Origin: Akkermansiaceae bacterium
GTDB taxonomy: Bacteria; Verrucomicrobiota; Verrucomicrobiia; Verrucomicrobiales; Akkermansiaceae
Reading direction: 5' to 3'
DNA length: 64,000 bases
Assembly (NCBI GenBank): GCA_013041925.1
Contig: JABDRB010000001.1
Coordinates: 71,750-135,749, forward strand
A program made the translations under genes and the position numbers. Numbering within the stretch: the stretch's first letter is position 1; every line of letters begins with the position of its first letter. Below the pieces are notes generated by a model. It ran no database searches and had not been told where the DNA came from. It saw only the letters and a list, made by a program, of their open reading frames with translations. Below are positions 44,594 through 54,455 of the stretch, one piece after another.

Positions 44594-45262
44594 TTACTTA
44601 AGCTCCTTGATTTTGATGTTTTTCCAAGCCACTGAAAATGGCCCGCGGAGCCCGACGCTGTGGACTTGGAGGCCAAAAAATCCTTTCGGGTGGGATTTGA
44701 AGCCGACAGGGTCGTTGAGGTCGATGATCGCGTTGCCGTTGATCCATACTTGGATGCGAGGGCCTTGGGCAACCACGCGGTAGTGGTTCCAAGCGCCGTC
44801 TTTGAAGTGCTTGTGTGGCTTGCGCTGAGCGTTGGGGACGAGCCAATCGCGACTTGTCGCCTCGCCATAGATGTAACCGGCTTCGCCGCCGCCTTTGATC
44901 TCAGTGGCTTCGATCTCGACCTGCGGGCCGTTGACACGACCATTGGGTTTGTCGCCATGGGTGCGCGACCGGATTTGAACGCCAGAGTTGAGTGCGTTGT
45001 CGACCTTGACATCGAACTCGAGTTCAAAGTCACCATAAATTTGATCGGAGCAGAGAAAGGAGTTCGGGCTGACCTTGGCGGTGGTGCCGACAATGGTGCC
45101 GTCTTTGACCACATAGCTCGCCCTGCCGTTTTTCTGAGTCCAGCCATGAAGTGTCTTGCCATCAAAGAGGCTGGTCCACTCCGTCGCTTGATCGTTATGG
45201 TGGCCAGCTTGAACAGCCGATGTGAGCAGGGCAGCACTGAGCAGGGTGAAAAGAGTTTTCAT
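44594..45262 (-). CDS. Secreted DUF1080 (3-keto-disaccharide hydrolase) protein
   Basis: 222 residues from ATG 45262 (MKTLFTLLSAALLTSAVQAG, a signal peptide); upstream in-frame codons are rejected because the signal is here. The DUF1080 jelly-roll shows WTSLFDGKTLHGWTQKNG, DFELEFDVKVDNALNSGVQI and NHYRVVAQGPRIQVWINGN. The family includes 3-keto-glucoside hydrolases and polysaccharide-binding proteins. Likely periplasmic. Adjacent to the GH-like protein gene in opposite orientation. Substrate unknown. Confidence 0.9.
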   Translation of the reverse strand: MKTLFTLLSAALLTSAVQAGHHNDQATEWTSLFDGKTLHGWTQKNGRASYVVKDGTIVGTTAKVSPNSFLCSDQIYGDFELEFDVKVDNALNSGVQIRSRTHGDKPNGRVNGPQVEIEATEIKGGGEAGYIYGEATSRDWLVPNAQRKPHKHFKDGAWNHYRVVAQGPRIQVWINGNAIIDLNDPVGFKSHPKGFFGLQVHSVGLRGPFSVAWKNIKIKELK

Positions 45263-45500
45263 GTGGATGGGAATACGGCCCCGCATCACGTGATCTTTCA
45301 CCGCCCCTCCCAGTGCGCCGGGCATTCTTTTATTTTTGTTTGTGGCCTTGATTTGGGGAAGCGCAGGCATGAATGAAACCCAAATTACCCTTGATAAGCA
45401 GAGATCTAAGGATTTAATCGGAGTGCGATCAGGTAACCGTCTTAGCGGTTTTGAAATGCGGCTGAAACGATTTGCTGAGAAAACATAAAGTAATAAAAAT

Positions 45501-47258
45501 ATGATGACAAACGACGGATCAATAACGACCTTTTCCCAAAGTTCTGGCTCTAGCCAAGCTTCATCCTGCAAACCCGATAAGCAAGGGTATTTCAACCGAT
45601 GGATGTATAACACGCAAAGAGGGCTGCTGACACTAGCCCTTGTAGGGTCGGTCATTCAATGTGGCAATCTACAGGCTGCTGAAAAATCTGGTGTCACTGC
45701 GATGAGCATCCCAGATTATGAGATCAAGTCCTACTGTGTTGATTTTAACTGGACGGCTGGTGGCAGAAAAGGTCAGAACAATTTTGCGAAACCCGGAGAA
45801 TATGCGGCGGCTGATCCTAAAGGGCTTGTTGAGTGGCACAAGGCGATAGGGTCCAATGTGATTCAAACCTTCTGCGTTTCACACAACGGCTATGCTTGGT
45901 ATAAGAGTGATGTCACTCCACCTCAGCCGGGCTTAAAGCACGACTTCTTGCGTGAAGTCGTGAAGCTAGGGCACGCCGAGGATATGCTGGTAATGGGGTA
46001 TTTAAGCATAGCGGCTAACACGCGTTGGGGTGATGAGAACCCTAGTTTGAGCTATGGTTCACCATCTACCTATCATTTGCCATACACTGATGAGTATCTT
46101 GCTTATTTAGATAAAGCGATCCGCGATGCGGTTACAACTGGGATTGACGGGTTTATGCTGGATTGGATTTGGCAACCGAAACGATCATCAACAAATGGAA
46201 AATGGATAGATTCAGAAAAGAAACTATACGAACAACTCATGGGTGAAAAATTTCCAGGTGAGGATAAACTGAGTGAGAAAAAAGACACGGAATACAGCCG
46301 AAAAGCGATCGACCGTTGTTGGAAAACGATCCGTAAGGCGGCTAAGCAAGTGAACCCAGATTGTGCTATTTGGCTAACGTGTAACAAACTCCAGCATCCA
46401 CATATTGATGATTCAGATATGCTTAAGGAGATTGATTGGTTGCTCGCAGAATCGGGGAATGTAAAAAATCTTGAGAAAATCAAATCGTTTGTTGGAAAGC
46501 ATACTAAGCTGATTGTTTGTTTGGCTGCTTGGAACAACAAAGACCCAGCATTTGTTATCCCGAGTGCCAAAGAAAATAAGTTAGGGTTATACGGATTTTG
46601 CAAGCCACGTACAAAAGATGGACGCATCCCTATGGATAAATTTCTTTCTAAACAGCTTACAGAATTAGTCGGTGACGATCGTAATATCGCCGCGTTGGCT
46701 CGTGCTTATCAGGGGTTATCACTTGAGTCTGAACTAGTTGATGGCAAGTTTGTTGAACCCAAAGTGGCACCCGCATATAGGTTGCAAATACTTGCCGGCG
46801 GACGAGGTTCTGCGAATAGAGGCACTAATAGATTTTCTAATGGCTCAGGTGAGGTGAAGGTGAATACGCCTCACCGTAGAGGCGCACTCCTGTTGACTCG
46901 ACTCGGAGACACATGGCCAGAAACAGTGAACCTTCATTATTGGACGATCAAACGTGAAAAAAATGAAAAGGATATGTCAGCGGTTCAAACAGTGACCTTT
47001 TTTAATGGTAAGCTGGGCTGTGAAGTGGCTATTGATGAAAAAGGAAAGACTCGCTTTGGAGCTCCAAAAAAATTCACGATTAATGTGAATTGGGCAAGGA
47101 GCTTTAAGGTTGGAGGTGGTGACTCTGAAACAAAGCCCATTACGGTGCCGTTCACATCCGATAAGAATAATCTAAAGCTAGTTATCCCTAAAGAGATCCT
47201 CACTGGAAACCCCGAAACGATTGCTGTTGCTTGGGGTAAGCGATTCGTCGCTAAGTAG
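45501..47258 (+). CDS. Secreted glycoside-hydrolase-like TIM-barrel protein
   Basis: 585 residues; a signal-like segment (QRGLLTLALVGSVIQCG) is near residue 39, so ATG 45603 may be the true start. The barrel is suggested by SYCVDFNWTAGG, SNVIQTFCVSHNGYAWY, DMLVMGYLSIAANTRWG, GIDGFMLDWIWQP and CAIWLTCNKLQ. The acidic D in GFMLDWIW lies where GH29-type alpha-L-fucosidases and GHL6-type hydrolases have the nucleophile. The C-terminal 150 residues are a beta-sandwich. The gene is visibly AT-richer than its neighbours (Ala/Gly codons ending in A/T, AAA/TTT rich), which hints at recent acquisition. Family call by motif resemblance only. Confidence 0.65.
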   Translation: MMTNDGSITTFSQSSGSSQASSCKPDKQGYFNRWMYNTQRGLLTLALVGSVIQCGNLQAAEKSGVTAMSIPDYEIKSYCVDFNWTAGGRKGQNNFAKPGEYAAADPKGLVEWHKAIGSNVIQTFCVSHNGYAWYKSDVTPPQPGLKHDFLREVVKLGHAEDMLVMGYLSIAANTRWGDENPSLSYGSPSTYHLPYTDEYLAYLDKAIRDAVTTGIDGFMLDWIWQPKRSSTNGKWIDSEKKLYEQLMGEKFPGEDKLSEKKDTEYSRKAIDRCWKTIRKAAKQVNPDCAIWLTCNKLQHPHIDDSDMLKEIDWLLAESGNVKNLEKIKSFVGKHTKLIVCLAAWNNKDPAFVIPSAKENKLGLYGFCKPRTKDGRIPMDKFLSKQLTELVGDDRNIAALARAYQGLSLESELVDGKFVEPKVAPAYRLQILAGGRGSANRGTNRFSNGSGEVKVNTPHRRGALLLTRLGDTWPETVNLHYWTIKREKNEKDMSAVQTVTFFNGKLGCEVAIDEKGKTRFGAPKKFTINVNWARSFKVGGGDSETKPITVPFTSDKNNLKLVIPKEILTGNPETIAVAWGKRFVAK

Positions 47259-47534
47259 TAAGATTGGTAATGTCAATGAACTAAAGGCTCCACCCGAGTG
47301 CTTTCATGCGCTCCCCATAAGGTGGATCCGTCCATTACCAGCAACGCTTGAGACTTCAAGTGGAAGTTCTGGTGATATTGATGCCGTTAGTGTGCCATGC
47401 CCTGCTAGCGTCCCAGTTTCGGGTGGTGGTGATGACCGGGCGCCTTTGTTCTTTCGTGTCGAGGTGAGCAGCGATTAAAACCTAACGGCAATGGTCATGC
47501 AGGGTTGCCCACGCTATCGATGTGGGATGACTGG
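47259..47534. pseudogene. Possible gene remnant between GH-like and SulP genes
   Basis: 276 bp with no intact gene. A + strand frame ending at 47478 reads DIDAVSVPCPASVPVSGGGD and ends APLFFRVEVSSD, a C-terminal ending reminiscent of large secreted Verrucomicrobiota proteins (FFRVxVS endings). It has no start region and follows the 45501 gene. It may be the degraded tail of such a protein; the alternative is chance. Confidence 0.3.
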
Positions 47535-49115
47535 CTAGGATTTGATGATCTTGCTGTCCTCGCTTCGGAGGCGGGCGACCGAGTAGTGGGGGTCGTCAGG
47601 AAGGACCTCGATGTTGACGAGCCTCCCAGCCCTTTCGAGCATCTGGCGGCAGTCGGCTGACAGGTGACGAATGTGGAGTGTTTTACCGGCATTGCGATAA
47701 CGCTCGCCGAGTGCGTTGATGGCTTCGAGTCCGGAGAGGTCGCAGACGCGGGCTTCCTCGAAGTCGATGACGATGTTGGGAACGTCGGACTTGGCTTGAA
47801 ACTTATCGGAGAACTCACGTACGGAGCCGAAGTAAAGCATTCCCTCGACGCCGTAGATGCGCTCTTCTGGTGTGTCTTTGTGCATGGTCACGGTGATGTG
47901 CCTTGAGCTTTCCCAGGCGAAGACCAGAGCGGAGAGAATGACACCTACAAACACCGCCAGCGCAAGGTCGTGCATGATGGCTGTCACCATTGTTACAGTG
48001 ATGATGATCAACATCTCGGACTTGGCAATTTTGCCGAAGCTCTTAAAGGTCGACCACTCGAAGGTGCCGATCACGACCATAAACATCACACCGACGAGGG
48101 CGGCGATAGGGATCTGAATGATGACTGGGCCACCTAGCATGATGAAGAGGGCTAAAGCTAGAGCAGCGACAACGCCTGATGTACGGCCACGACCACCTGA
48201 CTTGATGTTGATCAGTGACTGTCCAATCATCGCGCAACCACCCATACCATGGAACAGTCCAGAAAGGATGTTAGCGGCTCCCTGAGCAAGGCTCTCGCGG
48301 TTACCCTGACCACGTGTTTCGGTGATTTCATCGATCAGCTGAAGGGTCATTAGAGACTCAATGATGCCGACCATGGCCACCACAAAGGCGGTTTTCAAAA
48401 TGAATTGCCAGTGTTCCAACCAGTTAAATCCTGATGGCCATGCGAACGGGGGGAAATCAGGGCTTAGCGTGCCGCTACCACCGCCGTCTTTCAGCACGTT
48501 TTCAATCGTTCTGGCATCTGGTAAGAAATAGGCAATAACACCAACGATAATGATCGCAACCAACGTTGATGGCACCGCTTTGGTGATTTTTGGGAAAAAC
48601 TGAATGATCGCCATGGTCAGAACCACGAGGCCAATCATAAGCCAGAGTGCGCCGCCCTGCATCCACTCGCCACCGGCCTTGAAAAAGCCGAACTGGCCCA
48701 TGCAGATAACGATCGCAAGTCCGTTGACAAAACCGATCATGACCGGATGAGGGACAAGCCGGATGAAACGGGCGAGTTTCAAGAGGCCAAAGAGGATTTG
48801 GATGACGCCGGCAACGATGATGACGGCAAAGAGGAATTGGAGTCCGAGTCCATCTCCGAGCTCGTTTCCGTATTTTACGGCTGAGCCGGCGACCACGGCG
48901 ATGGCACCGGTGGCGCCTGAGATCATCCCTGGACGCCCCCCGAGGGTGGAGGTGATGAAGCCCATAAAGACGGCGGCCCAGAGGCCAACAAGAGGATCGA
49001 CCCCCGCGATGAACGAGAAGGCGATGGCTTCAGGAACGAGGGCAAGGGCAACGGTCAGACCGGAGAGGGAATCGTCCTTGAGGTTGCCATTTTTTTTGGT
49101 AAAGAGATGAAACAT
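47535..49115 (-). CDS. SulP-family anion transporter with STAS domain
   Basis: About 526 residues from ATG 49115, preferred over 49142, whose extra residues are outside the family. The transmembrane domain shows SGLTVALALVPEAIAFSFIA and GLWAAVFMGFITSTLGGRPG, the SulP signature, and GGCAMIGQSLINIKSGGRGR. A C-terminal STAS domain starts near residue 430 (FSDKFQAKSDVPNIVIDFEE, then ARVCDLSGLEAINAL). SulP members move sulfate, bicarbonate or other anions. Divergent from a beta-carbonic anhydrase 111 bp away, which favours bicarbonate uptake. Confidence 0.93.
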   Translation of the reverse strand: MFHLFTKKNGNLKDDSLSGLTVALALVPEAIAFSFIAGVDPLVGLWAAVFMGFITSTLGGRPGMISGATGAIAVVAGSAVKYGNELGDGLGLQFLFAVIIVAGVIQILFGLLKLARFIRLVPHPVMIGFVNGLAIVICMGQFGFFKAGGEWMQGGALWLMIGLVVLTMAIIQFFPKITKAVPSTLVAIIIVGVIAYFLPDARTIENVLKDGGGSGTLSPDFPPFAWPSGFNWLEHWQFILKTAFVVAMVGIIESLMTLQLIDEITETRGQGNRESLAQGAANILSGLFHGMGGCAMIGQSLINIKSGGRGRTSGVVAALALALFIMLGGPVIIQIPIAALVGVMFMVVIGTFEWSTFKSFGKIAKSEMLIIITVTMVTAIMHDLALAVFVGVILSALVFAWESSRHITVTMHKDTPEERIYGVEGMLYFGSVREFSDKFQAKSDVPNIVIDFEEARVCDLSGLEAINALGERYRNAGKTLHIRHLSADCRQMLERAGRLVNIEVLPDDPHYSVARLRSEDSKIIKS

Positions 49116-49226
49116 AAGCAGATAGGTGAGTGTGAGCGCCACGCACTAGAGCTATGTGTGGACAATAGCAACCCTGATCCCGTGAAATTTTTCTTGTGAT
49201 ATCTGGGGTTGGAGAGAATCTGAACC

Positions 49227-49856
49227 ATGCCGATTGATGAGCTTTTTCAGAGAAACAAGGACTGGGCGGCAGCGTTGACACGTGAGGATCCGGAGTATTT
49301 CTCCCGCATGAGCAAGGACCAACGCCCAGAGTATCTCTGGATTGGATGCTCGGATAGTCGGGTGCCTGCCACTCAGATTGTGGACCTGCCACCAGGGAAA
49401 ATCTTTGTGCATTACAATATTGCCAATGTGGTGGTCCACTCCGATCTCAATTGCCTGTCGGTGATTCAATACGCGATCGAAACCCTGAAGGTGAAACACA
49501 TCATCGTGGCAGGCCACTATGGCTGCGGCGGCATCAGGGCGGCGGTCGAAAACAAAGAAAATCGGATGATCGACAACTGGCTGCGGCACATCGCAGACAT
49601 CGAGCGCATTCATCGAGCGAAACTTGACGCGCTCGAGACAGAGGAGCAGCGGCTCAACCTCCTCGCAGAGCTAAATGTGCAGGAGCAGGTGGCGAATGTT
49701 TGCCGCACCTCGGTGATTCGGCGTGCCTGGGAATCAGGGCAAGAGGTCACGGTTTACGGCCTGATTTACGAGATGGCGAATGGCCAACTCAAGGACCTCG
49801 GCTTACGGGTCAACGGTATTGGTCAGATGACGGAGATCCAGCAGCAGGAGGGTTAA
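49227..49856 (+). CDS. can: Beta-class carbonic anhydrase
   Basis: 209 residues. Zinc ligands C41, H97 and C100 with the D43/R45 pair appear as GCSDSRVPATQIVDL and AGHYGCGGIRAA, the canonical beta-CA motifs. VRNIANVV is replaced by HYNIANVVVHSD. It interconverts CO2 and bicarbonate. Divergent from the SulP gene and probably supplies or uses its bicarbonate. Its stop overlaps the P-type ATPase stop by four bases (TTAA). Confidence 0.97.
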   Translation: MPIDELFQRNKDWAAALTREDPEYFSRMSKDQRPEYLWIGCSDSRVPATQIVDLPPGKIFVHYNIANVVVHSDLNCLSVIQYAIETLKVKHIIVAGHYGCGGIRAAVENKENRMIDNWLRHIADIERIHRAKLDALETEEQRLNLLAELNVQEQVANVCRTSVIRRAWESGQEVTVYGLIYEMANGQLKDLGLRVNGIGQMTEIQQQEG

Positions 49857-51766
49857 TTTACTACCGCGTTTGAGGCAAAAAGGATTCTCATGCTATTGAG
49901 CACGACGATGATGGTCGAGCCTTCGTGACCGAGCACGCCGAGCGTGAGCGGGATCCAGCTTCCCATGGCGGCAATGCCGAGAAGGACCAGGACGCCGAGC
50001 GAGATCGTCAGATTTTGTTTGATGACGCGCCGGCATCGTCGGCTCAACGTGAACGCCTCGAGGAGGCTGCCGAGGTTATCGTGGGTGAGCACGATGTCGG
50101 CTTGTTCTAACACGGCGTCACTGCCGCGCAGACCCATCCCGATGGAGACATCTGCGGCGGCGAGGCTGGGGGCATCATTGATGCCGTCGCCTGCCATCGC
50201 GACCTTCTCGCCATGATTTTGCCATGATTGGATGGCGGCGACTTTATCCTCGGGGTGGAGGCCGTGTTGGAAGTCGGTGAGTCCTACTTCATCGGCAATG
50301 CGTTGGGCCGACTCTGCACGGTCACCTGTGAGCATGGTGGTGGTGACAGCTTGTTGATTGAGTTGGCGGATGAGTTGGGCGGCTTCGGAGCGTGGCGTGT
50401 CACGCAGGAGGAGTCGGCCCGTTAGGTCGCCGCAGTGGATGATCACCTCGGATAATCCTGCCTCAGGTTGCGCCAGCACCTCGAGCCACGCGTTGTTCGT
50501 GTTTGTTTCAAAAATCAGGGATCGACGTCCTAAGGTGACTTTTTGACCTTTGATGGTGCCGTGTAGTCCCTTGCCTGAGAGCGATTGAAAACCTGTTACC
50601 TCAAGGCGTGTGCCGGAGCGTCTGCTGTGTTCGATGGAGATGGCTCTCGACAGCGGATGGGTCGAGTTGAGTGAGAGTGATGCGGCGAGATCGAGTAGAT
50701 GCAGATCGGTATCGGGTAAATTGGTTTCTATGGTGATGAGCTCGAGTTCACCTCGGGTCAGGGTGCCAGTTTTATCCATGGCCATGCGGTTGATTTGCGC
50801 GAGGTTCTCGACGGCGATACCGCCGCGAAAGAGGATGCCACGGCGGGCACCGCTGGCGATGCCGGCGAGGATGGCGCTTGGGATGGAAATCACGAGGGCG
50901 CACGGGGAGCAGACGACCAGCAGGGTCATGGCGCGATAGAAGGCAGATTTTTCACCATCAGCTGAGATGAAGGCGGGCAGGTGCATGCCGAAGTGCCAGA
51001 TGAGGAACATACCGAGTGAGAGCAGTAGGATGCCGATCGTGTAGGCGGTGCCAAATCGATCCGTGAAACGCTGCGACGGGGCCTTGGATTGTTGCGCATC
51101 GGTGATGAGCCGGATGATCCGCGCGTGTGCACTGTCGCCGGCTACTTTCTCGACCTCGGCATCGAGTCGACCCCAGGTATTGAGGGTGCCGCTGAAGACT
51201 GGGTCGCCGGGGCGTTTTTCGACAGGCAGGGATTCTCCTGTTAGGGATGATTCGTCGGCTGAGCTTTCGCCCGTGATGACGCGGCTATCGGTTGGGAACT
51301 GATCACCTGGGAGGATACGTATTTTTTCCCCGATACGGAGTGAGGAAACGGGGACCTCCTTGGTGCTGCCGTCATTGAAAATCGTGAGGGCTTTTTTGGG
51401 GGCATCATGAAACAGGGAGCGGATTTCTCGTTCGGTGCGAGCCATGGCCATGGCTTCGAGCGCGCCGCTGAGCGAAAATAAAAACAGCAAGGCGGCACCT
51501 TCCCACCACGCGCCGATAAAGGCGGCTCCCACGGCCACGGCGATCATTAGAAAATGGATGTCGAGACGGAGTTTACGTAATTTTTCCAAGGTATCGAGCG
51601 CGGCATCCCAGCCACCGGTCATGTAGGCGATGAGGTAGATGCCGAGCGCAAGGTCTTCGGTGTCGGGGAAGCGTTGGGTGATGATCCCAGCAAGGGTAGC
51701 AATCCCACAGAGGATGGCACTGCCAAGGAGAAGTGGCCATGAGCCTTCGTCGTTATCTGGAGTCAT
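49853..51766 (-). CDS. P1B-type heavy-metal ATPase with SPC motif
   Basis: 637 residues. Phosphorylation motif DKTGTLTRGELEL (about residue 330), HP motif NSTHPLSRAIS, hinge MLTGDRAESAQ and VAMAGDGINDAPSLAAADVS are clear. The metal-site transmembrane motif is VVCSPCALVISIP (SPC, about residue 285), which places it in the P1B-4 group associated with Co, Fe or Zn export rather than Cu (CPC). There is no N-terminal HMA domain and the protein starts almost at the first membrane segment. Convergent with can. Confidence 0.92.
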   Translation of the reverse strand: MTPDNDEGSWPLLLGSAILCGIATLAGIITQRFPDTEDLALGIYLIAYMTGGWDAALDTLEKLRKLRLDIHFLMIAVAVGAAFIGAWWEGAALLFLFSLSGALEAMAMARTEREIRSLFHDAPKKALTIFNDGSTKEVPVSSLRIGEKIRILPGDQFPTDSRVITGESSADESSLTGESLPVEKRPGDPVFSGTLNTWGRLDAEVEKVAGDSAHARIIRLITDAQQSKAPSQRFTDRFGTAYTIGILLLSLGMFLIWHFGMHLPAFISADGEKSAFYRAMTLLVVCSPCALVISIPSAILAGIASGARRGILFRGGIAVENLAQINRMAMDKTGTLTRGELELITIETNLPDTDLHLLDLAASLSLNSTHPLSRAISIEHSRRSGTRLEVTGFQSLSGKGLHGTIKGQKVTLGRRSLIFETNTNNAWLEVLAQPEAGLSEVIIHCGDLTGRLLLRDTPRSEAAQLIRQLNQQAVTTTMLTGDRAESAQRIADEVGLTDFQHGLHPEDKVAAIQSWQNHGEKVAMAGDGINDAPSLAAADVSIGMGLRGSDAVLEQADIVLTHDNLGSLLEAFTLSRRCRRVIKQNLTISLGVLVLLGIAAMGSWIPLTLGVLGHEGSTIIVVLNSMRILFASNAVVN

Positions 51767-51831
51767 TAGAATGACTCATAATCTAGCGCGGAGATCACAA
51801 ATAGGAACCGAAAAAACCATGAGACTCTATC

Positions 51832-52608
51832 TCAATAGTCGACAGATTCCTCGTCGTTAGCACGGGCCATCAGCGTGATGATTTGGCTGTTTTCGTCACA
51901 GGCCGAATCGGGATCGAAGTCGCCGAGCGTCTGTTCAATGGTAAAGCCCGCCTCACCGAGGAGCTTGTCCATTTCTCGTGGCCAATACCAGTGCAGATGA
52001 TGGCTGCTTGTGCTGGATTGAATGAGCTTACCGTCGTCGGTTCGTATCTCGTATCGATGTTCGCGGATGAGCTCTTGGGATAGGCGTTTGATCTGAAAGC
52101 GTGTGTGACATCGGGCAGCATGGCCGTTGGGCAATCGGGTTTCCTGATCAAGAAACCATTCCCCTTCATTGAGCTCGCCGGTGATCTCTGCCCACGGGAT
52201 GAATGTGGTGATATAGAGCCCGCCTCCGGGGTGGAGGTGATGTTGGATGTTGGTGAGTAAGTCAGGGATCGTTTGAGGTGGGAGAAACTGGAGAGTAAAT
52301 GCGGGGATGGTGATCGCTCCGTAGGTTGTTCCTGTTTGGAAATCGACCATGCTTGCGTGATGGAGCACGGGGTCCATGTCGCCAAGCTGGGCACGGCAGA
52401 GCCTGAGCATATCGGCGGAGTTATCCAGCCCCTCCATGAAGAACCCCTCGCCAAGGAGCGGGAGAAGTAAGCGGCCCGACCCGCAGCCGAGCTCGAGGGA
52501 TGTGCCTGGGTATTGACCGAGGAATTTTTCGATCAGTGGGAGTTCGGCGCTGGCACCTTCGGCCGCCCAGAAGGTGTCGTGGAGATCGGCCTCAAGTTGG
52601 TCATACAT
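51832..52608 (-). CDS. Class I SAM-dependent methyltransferase
   Basis: 258 residues. Motif I is PGTSLELGCGSGRLLLPLLG, followed by GLDNSADMLRLCRAQL and ADxV-like SMVDFQTGTTYGAITI. The last third has HLHWYWPREMDKLLGEAGF, seen in methyltransferases that include ubiquinone- or lipid-type groups. No unique substrate signature. It lies 26 bp downstream of the antiporter gene (same strand) and may be co-transcribed. Confidence 0.85.
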   Translation of the reverse strand: MYDQLEADLHDTFWAAEGASAELPLIEKFLGQYPGTSLELGCGSGRLLLPLLGEGFFMEGLDNSADMLRLCRAQLGDMDPVLHHASMVDFQTGTTYGAITIPAFTLQFLPPQTIPDLLTNIQHHLHPGGGLYITTFIPWAEITGELNEGEWFLDQETRLPNGHAARCHTRFQIKRLSQELIREHRYEIRTDDGKLIQSSTSSHHLHWYWPREMDKLLGEAGFTIEQTLGDFDPDSACDENSQIITLMARANDEESVDY

Positions 52609-52634
52609 AGCGTGATGGGGGGAGTGATTTGAAA

Positions 52635-54455
52635 TTAGGCATCCTGAGCACGGATCATCGCATAAAGGGTGGTGCCAGGTGTGGGGTTCCGCATTTCGTC
52701 ATAGGCAACCTGGAGGCCTTTATCCTCGGTGACACGGAAAAGAAGGATGTGATCCTCCCCATACATCTCCTGGAAATCCTCCAGCGTAAATTGATCCGTG
52801 AGGGTGGTTTTTTTGATCACCGCACCGCTGGCGGCAAAACTTTCCAATCTCTTAAATTGAGGTCGAGTCGGGAAAGATATCCGCCCGCGCATGTGCGTTG
52901 CCACCGCCGTCTGGTGGTGAGCATTATCGTCGATGGGTGCCACCTGCCAGACGTTTTCCCGGCCAAAGACGTGCACGAAATGGTGGGAAGCGAGTGAGTT
53001 TACCTCATCGTTCGGGGTGGTGGAAACCAGTTGACCGAGCCCGGTGAGCTCAAGCTCATCCTCGACGTATTCGGAGAGGATATTGGCTCGGTGGGCGGGC
53101 AATCCATGGAGTTTGGCCCGGGCGACGTTGTCATAGTTGGTGTCGAGCAAGAGGACGTCATGGCCGTCCTCTTTGAGTGCCTTGGCAGCAAGGCGCACCC
53201 ACTTGCCGGCTCCAGCAAACAGGATGCCACGTGGGTTTTTCGAGGCAAGACCAAGACGACGCGCGAGTGGCGCAGAGAGCAGTCCATAGATGGCTACCGT
53301 GCCAACGATGACAATAAAAACAATAGGCACCATCTCGTGGGTGACATCACCCACGGCTTGGCTTAACCGGCCCGCGGCGGCGGCGTGCTCAAATTCGAGT
53401 GCGAAGATGGCGGTGACGGCTGCGGCGACGATTCCGCGCGGTGCCATGGCTGAGAGGAAGATTTGCTCTTTGATGGTGACCTGTTTGGAAAAAGCATTGG
53501 CTATAAAAACCGAGAGTGGGCGGATCACGATGACGAGCAGGGCAAGCAGTGCCAAACCATGAGGGAGGGCATCGCGCAATGCGTCGAGTTTGACTCGGCC
53601 AGAAAGGACGATAAACAGGACAGAGATAATCAGCACCCGCAGGTTTTCTTTAAACTCGAGGATGTGTTTCACGGAAACGGATTTCTGGTTTGCCAGCGCG
53701 ATGCCGAGCACCGTGCAGGTGAGCAACCCCGCCTCAGCTTGAATCGCATTCGAGGCGGCAAATGCGGTGGCGGTCACCGCCAGTAAAAACACAGAGTGAA
53801 GGTAATCCGGAATGAGGTGATGCTTGAGGAGGAGTTCGATGATTTTTGCCAAGATGAAAGCAAGCACCACCCCGACCAGCAGCGTCAGCCCGAGCGCGCG
53901 TAAAATTTCGTCCCGCGCAGCATCCACATTCCCAGCAATGGCAACCTGATAAACGAGCACGGCGAGGATGGCACCAATCGGGTCGATGACGATTCCCTCC
54001 CACTTAACCACATTGCCGATTTTTCGTGAGGGTTTGATGTGCCGCAGCAAGGGAGCGATGACCGTGGGGCCAGTGACAACCAAGATGGAGCCGAGAAGCG
54101 ATGCGATCCTCCAGTCGAATCCAAGGACATAGTGTGATGCGGCTGTGGTGAGTAAAAAACCCACCACCACACCCAGTGTGCAGAGTCGGAGCACGGGCGT
54201 GCCGCTCTCCTTCAGGTCAGAGAATTTCAGTGTGAGGCCACCTTCAAAGAGGATCACGGCGACACACAGGCCGACGGCGGAGAGTAAGACATCGTTGGCC
54301 ACTAGGAATTGATCGATGGTCGCACCCGTGAAGTTGCCAAGGCCAAAGCCAAACGCGAGTAGAATCAGGATCGACGGGAGCTTGCATCGCCACGCCAGCC
54401 ACTGAGCTGCAATGCCAAGCGCGAGAACGAGTGTGAAGTAGGTGAGAGGTGTCAT
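52635..54455 (-). CDS. CPA1-type cation:proton antiporter with TrkA-N domain
   Basis: 606 residues. The N-terminal half has about 12 membrane segments with VILFEGGLTLKFSDLK and ILVVTGPTVIAPLLRHIK, and KWEGIVIDPIGAILAVLVY, NhaP-type motifs. From about residue 405 a TrkA-N/RCK domain (RGILFAGAGKWVRLAAKALK, VLLLDTNYDNVARAKLHG, STTPNDEVNSLASHHF) binds NAD and regulates the channel. It exchanges Na+ or K+ for H+. The substrate ion is not settled by sequence. A 26-bp gap leads to the methyltransferase gene. Confidence 0.93.
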   Translation of the reverse strand: MTPLTYFTLVLALGIAAQWLAWRCKLPSILILLAFGFGLGNFTGATIDQFLVANDVLLSAVGLCVAVILFEGGLTLKFSDLKESGTPVLRLCTLGVVVGFLLTTAASHYVLGFDWRIASLLGSILVVTGPTVIAPLLRHIKPSRKIGNVVKWEGIVIDPIGAILAVLVYQVAIAGNVDAARDEILRALGLTLLVGVVLAFILAKIIELLLKHHLIPDYLHSVFLLAVTATAFAASNAIQAEAGLLTCTVLGIALANQKSVSVKHILEFKENLRVLIISVLFIVLSGRVKLDALRDALPHGLALLALLVIVIRPLSVFIANAFSKQVTIKEQIFLSAMAPRGIVAAAVTAIFALEFEHAAAAGRLSQAVGDVTHEMVPIVFIVIVGTVAIYGLLSAPLARRLGLASKNPRGILFAGAGKWVRLAAKALKEDGHDVLLLDTNYDNVARAKLHGLPAHRANILSEYVEDELELTGLGQLVSTTPNDEVNSLASHHFVHVFGRENVWQVAPIDDNAHHQTAVATHMRGRISFPTRPQFKRLESFAASGAVIKKTTLTDQFTLEDFQEMYGEDHILLFRVTEDKGLQVAYDEMRNPTPGTTLYAMIRAQDA

